A stretch of DNA of 11,923 nt from Xanthobacteraceae bacterium (GTDB lineage Bacteria > Pseudomonadota > Alphaproteobacteria > Rhizobiales > Xanthobacteraceae): assembly GCA_025929595.1 (NCBI GenBank), contig JAICQA010000049.1, forward strand, positions 1 through 11,923, in the 5' to 3' direction. Shown here in pieces: positions 6,966 to 11,923 of the stretch (the first letter of the stretch is position 1; the number at the start of each line of letters is the position of its first letter). The notes under the pieces were generated by a model, which was given only the letters and a program-made list of their open reading frames with translations, had not been told where the DNA came from and did no database searches. The translations under genes and the position numbers were made by a program.

Positions 6966-7279
6966 CGGCATTTCTTGCTTTGCCGGTTCACATAAGCGAT
7001 CGTCGCTTCCACGGAAATCAATTCCTCCGCAACGTCATCCGCTATTTCGATTTCGAATTCCTCTTCAAGCATCATGATGATCTCAACCCTGTCGAGATCG
7101 TCGGCGCCGAGCTGCTCGAACGTTCTGCGACGTGTCACCTTTGCCGGCTCGACGCCAAGATGCTCGGCGATCAGCTTTCTGATTTGGGGCCAGCAGTCTG
7201 CTGCGCGCGCGGAGGACGACTGCGCGAACGATGCAATAGCTATTGCGACCGTGAAGGCGAGCAAGCGACCAGGGATCAT
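6962..7279 (-). CDS. Exported acyl-carrier-protein-like domain lacking the phosphopantetheine Ser, 105 aa
   Basis: Function unknown. The N-terminus is a clear Sec signal peptide: MIPGR, a hydrophobic core LLAFTVAIAIASFA, then ARA-A cleavage after about residue 26. The mature part is an ACP-like four-helix fold: IRKLIAEHLGVEPAKVT, then FEQLGAD and EIIMMLEEEFEIEIADDVAEEL. In carrier proteins the helix-II motif is GADSLD with Ser carrying 4'-phosphopantetheine. Here it is G58-A-D-D61-L-D, codon GAT at 7097-7099, so the Ser is Asp. Cys29 and Cys104, near the ends of the mature chain, could form a disulfide in the periplasm (inference). The start at 7279 is chosen for GGAAAG upstream and the proper signal peptide; a longer frame begins inside msrQ. 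It lies 28 nt after msrQ on the same strand, so they are probably co-transcribed. Confidence 0.82.
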   Translation of the reverse strand: MIPGRLLAFTVAIAIASFAQSSSARAADCWPQIRKLIAEHLGVEPAKVTRRRTFEQLGADDLDRVEIIMMLEEEFEIEIADDVAEELISVEATIAYVNRQSKKCR

Positions 7280-7307
7280 CGAGCTTTCCGGGGTTGGCGA
7301 ATGCGAT

Positions 7308-8159
7308 CTATTCTGCCGGCCGCAGGCGCGTTCGCGCACTTTCGCGCGGCCAGACCCAAAGTGCAACCGTACTGAAGACCATTACGGCGAGTCCGGATGC
7401 CAGCACCCACCACATCGGTGTGATGGTGAAATCGAACATCAGGTTGAATTCGAGCACGCGGCGGAATTCGACGCCGGTGAGGAAGCCGTACCAGGTCGCT
7501 TCGAACAGTGCCGTCAGTCCTGCCGCAAGTACTGCAAGTGAAAGCAGCGGCACAAGTCCGGTGGCGCGCCAGTAGCGATTGAAGACGCGCCACAACAAAA
7601 GCCAGAAGGGAAATCCCATCATCAGGGTCGGCTCGTAGATGTCGAGCTTCTTCTGCATGGCGAAGTGCGTGATCGCCAGAATGCCGATCAGATAGGAAAT
7701 GCGATGCAGCGTCGTCCAGCGCGGGCCGAGCCTGCGCACGGCGGCGTCGGTGGACGTGGCGCCAAGCACGAGCAAGCCGACGAGCGCCGTGAAGCCGATC
7801 GTGAGGTAAACGCGCAGCACGATCTCGCTCGCGACTTTCGTGAAGACGAAGTTCTGGTCGACGACATAGAGACAGAAATGCGAGAAGGCATAGCAGGCAG
7901 CCGCGACGCCGAGCGTGCGGCGCATGTTGAGAAGCTTCGGCCAATTGAACAGCCGCCGCGCAGGCGTCACGGCAAGCGCCGCCAGGATGAAGCGCACCGT
8001 CCAGCGCCCGGTGAACCACGTCGCCTCCGCGAACGGCCGCGCGCCGAGATTGCCGGTCGCGGTCAGCCACAGAAGCCAGAGCGCCGGCGCCAGCACGATG
8101 GCGAAGGCGGCGATCTTCTCGGGCGACCACTGGCCGGACTTTTCGCGCAGGAAAGGCAT
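7308..8159 (-). CDS. msrQ: MsrQ-like haem-binding membrane subunit (ferric reductase-like domain), 283 aa
   Basis: MsrQ is a b-type haem inner-membrane protein that passes electrons from the quinone pool or flavin reductase to the periplasmic molybdoenzyme MsrP, which repairs methionine sulfoxide. The product has several membrane segments and the haem-ligand histidines expected of the family: His94 in CYAFSHFCLYVV, His152 in TTLHRISYL, and His165 in LAITHFAMQKK. It is longer than E. coli MsrQ, with an extra C-terminal part carrying about two further membrane segments (about 202-222 and 248-270). The start at 8159 is preferred because AAGGA lies 5 bases upstream; the ATG at 8180 (7 residues longer) is the alternative and has no such site. 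No msrP is beside it, so the partner must be elsewhere or differ. Confidence 0.88.
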   Translation of the reverse strand: MPFLREKSGQWSPEKIAAFAIVLAPALWLLWLTATGNLGARPFAEATWFTGRWTVRFILAALAVTPARRLFNWPKLLNMRRTLGVAAACYAFSHFCLYVVDQNFVFTKVASEIVLRVYLTIGFTALVGLLVLGATSTDAAVRRLGPRWTTLHRISYLIGILAITHFAMQKKLDIYEPTLMMGFPFWLLLWRVFNRYWRATGLVPLLSLAVLAAGLTALFEATWYGFLTGVEFRRVLEFNLMFDFTITPMWWVLASGLAVMVFSTVALWVWPRESARTRLRPAE

Positions 8160-8182
8160 GTCGATCCTTGGCTCACCCATTT

Positions 8183-8227
8183 ACGTGTGTCGATGCCGGT
8201 TGGTTACGGCCCGCGGCATCCACACGT
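8183..8227. repeat. Interrupted inverted repeat upstream of msrQ
   Basis: ACGTGTG (8183-8189) pairs with CACACGT (8221-8227), and GATGCCG (8192-8198) with CGGCATC (8214-8220). This gives 14 bp with a 2-nt bulge and a 15-nt loop. It lies in the divergent region between msrQ and the ilv promoter, ending 3 bases from the upstream msrQ ATG and about 24 bases from the preferred one. There is no T-run on either side, so it is not a standard terminator. It could be a structured 5' leader of msrQ mRNA or a regulator-binding dyad. Confidence 0.5.
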
Positions 8228-8261
8228 TCACAAAGCCGTAGCCTTATGTGCCTGCCCATGC

Positions 8262-8290
8262 TTGACGGGCCGGGGACTTGTGGATAAGGT
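8262..8290 (+). promoter_or_regulatory. Candidate promoter of the ilv leader and ilvIH
   Basis: TTGACG (8262-8267) is a 5/6 match to the -35 consensus. At 17 bp follows TAAGGT (8285-8290); with a shorter gap GATAAG (8283-8288) is an alternative -10. Transcription would begin near 8297, about 25 nt before the leader-peptide ATG, the usual geometry for an attenuated operon. Confidence 0.5.
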
Positions 8291-8321
8291 CCGCGCAACT
8301 TTGAAACCGGGCCGGCAAATC

Positions 8322-8369
8322 ATGCGCAACAATCTTGCGATTATCGTAGTAGGGAGGCGCACCGCCTGA
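8322..8369 (+). CDS. Branched-chain amino acid leader peptide, 15 aa
   Basis: The reading frame ATG...TGA encodes MRNNLAIIVVGRRTA. Five of its 15 codons are for branched-chain residues: Leu5 (CTT), Ile7-Ile8 (ATT ATC) and Val9-Val10 (GTA GTA). This is the enrichment expected of a leader that senses Ile/Val/Leu-tRNA charging. It lies directly upstream of ilvI and of hairpins that can alternate (8357-8423). GTA is an uncommon Val codon in this GC-rich window, so paired GTA may heighten ribosome stalling. No strong Shine-Dalgarno is seen. Ile/Val leader peptides before ilv genes are known in proteobacteria; assignment here rests on codons and position. An analogue of E. coli IlvL/IvbL, not necessarily homologous. 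Confidence 0.8.
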   Translation: MRNNLAIIVVGRRTA

Positions 8370-8423
8370 AAGACGGCTCGGGGCCGTTTTGGCTGGTGCG
8401 CAAAGGGCCCTTTAGGGCCCTTT
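8357..8423 (+). promoter_or_regulatory. Transcription attenuator of ilvIH (alternating RNA hairpins)
   Basis: Long arm 1 (8357-8377) overlaps the leader codons just after Val-Val. It pairs with arm 2 (8383-8401): GCGCACC with GGTGCGC (8395-8401), GCC (8364-8366) with GGC (8391-8393), and ACGGC (8373-8377) with GCCGT (8383-8387). Wobble and A-U pairs lie between. Arm 3 (AAAGGGCCC, 8402-8410) and arm 4 (GGGCCCTTT, 8415-8423) form the terminator. Arm 2 can instead pair with arm 3: GGGCCGTTT (8381-8389) with AAAGGGCCC, 8 of 9 bases. A ribosome stalled at Ile/Val codons would cover to roughly 8363, open the base of 1:2 and allow 2:3, giving read-through. This is the classic attenuation logic, inferred from base pairing. 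Confidence 0.75.
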
Positions 8424-8424
8424 T
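8402..8424 (+). terminator. Attenuator terminator hairpin
   Basis: A perfect 9-bp stem, AAAGGGCCC / GGGCCCTTT, with loop TTTA is followed by TTTTCGATTCTT. The T-tract is short, but the stem core GGGCCC is very stable. It sits 50 nt before the ilvI start, so it serves as a regulated terminator in the leader rather than as the end of a gene. Confidence 0.75.
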
Positions 8425-8473
8425 CGATTCTTGAAGGTCCGCTAGACAGACGAGCAGGTGAGTGGAGCGAGGC

Positions 8474-10234
<1,761 letters not shown>

Positions 10235-10236
10235 TC

Positions 10237-10785
10237 ATGTCAACGCAAACCGCCAGCAGCCACTATCCCGCGGCCAAGGAAACGCAGCAGGTCGAGCACC
10301 GGACGCTGTCGATCTTGGTCGACAACGAACCGGGCGTCCTTGCGCGCGTCATCGGCCTCTTTTCCGGTCGCGGCTACAATATCGACTCGCTCACGGTCTC
10401 GGAGACCGAGCACGAGAAGCATCTGTCGCGCATCACGATCGCGACGCTCGGCACACCCATGGTGATCGAGCAGATCAAGAACCAGCTCGAGCGGCTCGTG
10501 CCGGTGCATCGCGTGATCGACCTCACGGCCGGGACCGTCGCGATCGAGCGCGAGCTTGCGCTCGTGAAGGTCAAGGGCAAGGGCGACAATCGGGTCGAGG
10601 CGCTGCGGCTCGCCGACGCGTTCCGCGCCCGCGTGATCGACGCAACGACCGAAAGTTTCGTCTTCGAGCTTACGGGCAAGTCCGACAAGATCGAGCAGTT
10701 CGTGGCGCTGATGGCGCCGCTTGGGCTCGTCGAGGTGTCGCGCACCGGAATTTGTGCGATTTCACGCGGGCCGGAAAGCATGTAA
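10237..10785 (+). CDS. ilvH: Acetolactate synthase small regulatory subunit, 182 aa
   Basis: The regulatory subunit activates the large subunit and confers feedback inhibition by valine. An ACT domain spans about residues 21-95: LSILVDNEPGVLARVIGLFS, then RGYNIDSLTVSET. Asn30, Gly33 and Asn48 lie at positions that match the valine-site residues of E. coli IlvH. The C-terminal domain (about 105-178) has the family's RELALVKVKG and ending VEVSRTGICAISRG. The N-terminal 20 residues are a short polar extension. The start lies 2 nt after the ilvI stop without a clear Shine-Dalgarno, so translation is probably coupled. Sometimes named ilvN. Confidence 0.96.
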   Translation: MSTQTASSHYPAAKETQQVEHRTLSILVDNEPGVLARVIGLFSGRGYNIDSLTVSETEHEKHLSRITIATLGTPMVIEQIKNQLERLVPVHRVIDLTAGTVAIERELALVKVKGKGDNRVEALRLADAFRARVIDATTESFVFELTGKSDKIEQFVALMAPLGLVEVSRTGICAISRGPESM

Positions 10786-10814
10786 GGGCGGCGTTTTTGC
10801 CGCTTGTGCCGCCC
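10786..10814 (+). repeat. GC-rich hairpin after ilvH
   Basis: GGGCGGC (10786-10792) begins right after the ilvH stop and pairs with GCCGCCC (10808-10814). A shorter alternative pairs GCGGC (10788-10792) with GCCGC (10799-10803) around GTTTTT. No T-run follows the stem, so it may be a processing/stability hairpin or a partial terminator between ilvH and ilvC. Confidence 0.45.
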
Positions 10815-10832
10815 ATTCGATCAACCTAGAAG
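10804..10832 (+). promoter_or_regulatory. Weak candidate promoter for ilvC
   Basis: TTGTGC (10804-10809), exactly 17 bp, then TAGAAG (10827-10832), with a start near 10839 and the ilvC ATG at 10866. The match to consensus is modest (3/6 and 4/6). ilvC could also be read through from ilvIH. Confidence 0.25.
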
Positions 10833-10865
10833 AACGCCGAAACCGCTATCCGCCGGGGGAAAACC

Positions 10866-11885
10866 ATGCGTGTGTATTACGACCGCGACGCCGACCTGAA
10901 CCTGATCAAGGGCAAGAAGGTCGCCGTCATCGGCTATGGCAGCCAGGGACACGCGCATGCGCTGAACCTGCGCGACTCCGGCGTAAAGGATGTGGCGGTC
11001 GCATTGCGCAAGGGCTCGGGCTCCGCGAAGAAGGCCGAGGGCGAGAAGTTCAAGGTGATGGAAGTCGCCGAGGCCGCGAAGTGGGCCGACGTGATGATGA
11101 TGCTCACGCCGGACGAGCTGCAGGCGGACATTTATCGCGATCATTTGGCAGCCAACATGAAGAACGGCGCGGCGCTTCTGTTCGCGCACGGCCTCAACAT
11201 CCACTTCAACCTGATCGAGCCGCGCGCCGACATCGACGTGCTGATGATCGCGCCGAAAGGCCCGGGCCACACGGTTCGCTCGGAATATCAGCGCGGCGCG
11301 GGCGTGCCGTGCCTTGTCGCGATCTCGAAGGACGCGTCGGGCAACGCGCACGACCTCGGCCTCTCTTACGCGAGCGCCATCGGCGGCGGCCGCGCCGGCA
11401 TCATCGAGACGACGTTCAAGGAAGAATGCGAGACCGATCTCTTTGGCGAGCAGGTCGTGCTCTGCGGCGGCCTCGTCGAGCTGATCAAGGGTGGCTTCGA
11501 GACGCTCGTGGAAGCCGGCTACGCGCCGGAGATGGCGTATTTCGAGTGCCTGCACGAAGTGAAGCTGATCGTCGACCTCATCTATGAGGGCGGCATCGCC
11601 AACATGAATTACTCGATCTCGAACACGGCCGAGTACGGCGAGTACGTCACCGGCCCGCGCATCATCAATTCGAAGACCAAGGAAGAGATGAAGCGCGTGC
11701 TGAACGACATCCAGTCCGGCAAGTTCACGCGCGACTGGATGCTTGAGAACAAGGTCAACCAGACTTCGTTCAAGGCGACGCGCGCCAAGCTCGCGCAGCA
11801 TCCGATCGAAGAGGTCGGCGAGCGCCTGCGCGCGATGATGCCGTGGATCAAGCAGAGAGCTTTGGTCGACAAGAGCAAGAATTGA
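10866..11885 (+). CDS. ilvC: Ketol-acid reductoisomerase (class I length), 339 aa
   Basis: IlvC converts acetolactate or acetohydroxybutyrate to the dihydroxy acid using NADPH and two Mg ions, the step after IlvIH. The N-terminal Rossmann domain shows the nucleotide loop GYGSQGHAHALNL at 23-35 and, after the second strand, RKGSGS around 48-53; Arg/Ser there favour NADPH. His108 lies in FAHGLNIHF. The all-helical C-terminal domain carries the metal ligands Asp191 and Glu195 (TDLFGEQ) and Glu227 and Glu231 (FECLHEVKLI). Length fits the short class I enzymes. The ATG at 10866 has GGGGGA (10855-10860) at good spacing. It is 80 bp after ilvH on the same strand, and a strong hairpin starts 18 bases past its stop. 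Confidence 0.97.
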   Translation: MRVYYDRDADLNLIKGKKVAVIGYGSQGHAHALNLRDSGVKDVAVALRKGSGSAKKAEGEKFKVMEVAEAAKWADVMMMLTPDELQADIYRDHLAANMKNGAALLFAHGLNIHFNLIEPRADIDVLMIAPKGPGHTVRSEYQRGAGVPCLVAISKDASGNAHDLGLSYASAIGGGRAGIIETTFKEECETDLFGEQVVLCGGLVELIKGGFETLVEAGYAPEMAYFECLHEVKLIVDLIYEGGIANMNYSISNTAEYGEYVTGPRIINSKTKEEMKRVLNDIQSGKFTRDWMLENKVNQTSFKATRAKLAQHPIEEVGERLRAMMPWIKQRALVDKSKN

Positions 11886-11903
11886 TCCACGGTTTTTACG
11901 AAC

Positions 11904-11923
11904 GGGCTCGCTGTCGCGAGCCC
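11904..11923 (+). terminator. Likely rho-independent terminator of ilvC (cut by window end)
   Basis: A perfect 8-bp GC-rich stem, GGGCTCGC / GCGAGCCC, with loop TGTC lies 18 bases after the ilvC stop. The window ends with the stem, so the expected T-run cannot be checked. Confidence 0.7.

Noticed and set aside
7280..7366. Upstream extension of the ACP-like protein to an ATG at 7366
   Set aside because: It would overlap the msrQ 3' end, bury the signal peptide behind 29 polar residues, and ignore the GGAAAG ribosome site before the ATG at 7279.
10821..11801. Minus-strand frame of 326 codons opposite ilvC
   Set aside because: Shadow of ilvC, which has all catalytic residues in place on the plus strand.

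Overview
The window looks like a chromosomal segment of a GC-rich alphaproteobacterium, most likely Hyphomicrobiales (the Bradyrhizobium/Rhodopseudomonas side). This is inferred from protein character (HflK/HflC, a YjeT-like DUF2065 protein and a Deg protease in one cluster; long-form SerB; small class I-length IlvC; a PF13467-type ribbon-helix-helix protein) and from strong G/C third positions. It is not from a database match. I see no tRNA, rRNA, CRISPR array, insertion sequence or phage gene.

Layout. (1) 1-340, minus: the 5' end of class II fumarase fumC, cut by the window edge. (2) 341-1012: a mostly non-coding stretch with an AT-centred dyad, then a doubtful 55-aa ORF overlapping a small ribbon-helix-helix gene by ATGA. 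(3) 1100-5112, plus: a good promoter, then hflK-hflC-DUF2065-deg, a membrane/periplasm protein quality-control cluster. (4) 5113-6018, minus: serB, whose stop codon abuts the deg stop with no spacer. It is divergent from miaA (6033-6965, plus) across only 14 bp. (5) 8159-6962, minus: msrQ followed by a small gene for an exported acyl-carrier-protein-like domain. Its last codon shares a palindromic CTAG with the stop of miaA. (6) 8262-11885, plus: the branched-chain amino acid genes ilvI-ilvH-ilvC. They are preceded by a promoter candidate, a 15-aa leader peptide with Leu, Ile-Ile and Val-Val codons, and mutually exclusive hairpins, which together form a textbook-like transcription attenuator. 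A strong hairpin starts just after ilvC and runs to the window edge.

How the genes work together. HflK and HflC would form the inner-membrane SPFH complex that modulates FtsH, with the Deg protease acting on the periplasmic side. IlvI/IlvH (acetohydroxyacid synthase) and IlvC (ketol-acid reductoisomerase) are the first two steps of valine/isoleucine synthesis, and the leader would couple their expression to the supply of charged Ile/Val tRNAs. SerB and MiaA are single housekeeping enzymes.

The least ordinary content is the msrQ-ACP-like pair. The ACP-like protein has a signal peptide, has Asp in place of the phosphopantetheine-attachment Ser, and carries two Cys near the ends of the mature chain. 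MsrQ, a haem membrane subunit, has no msrP partner in view. I regard the exported Ser-less ACP fold as the best candidate for undescribed biology here. Its function is unknown to me.
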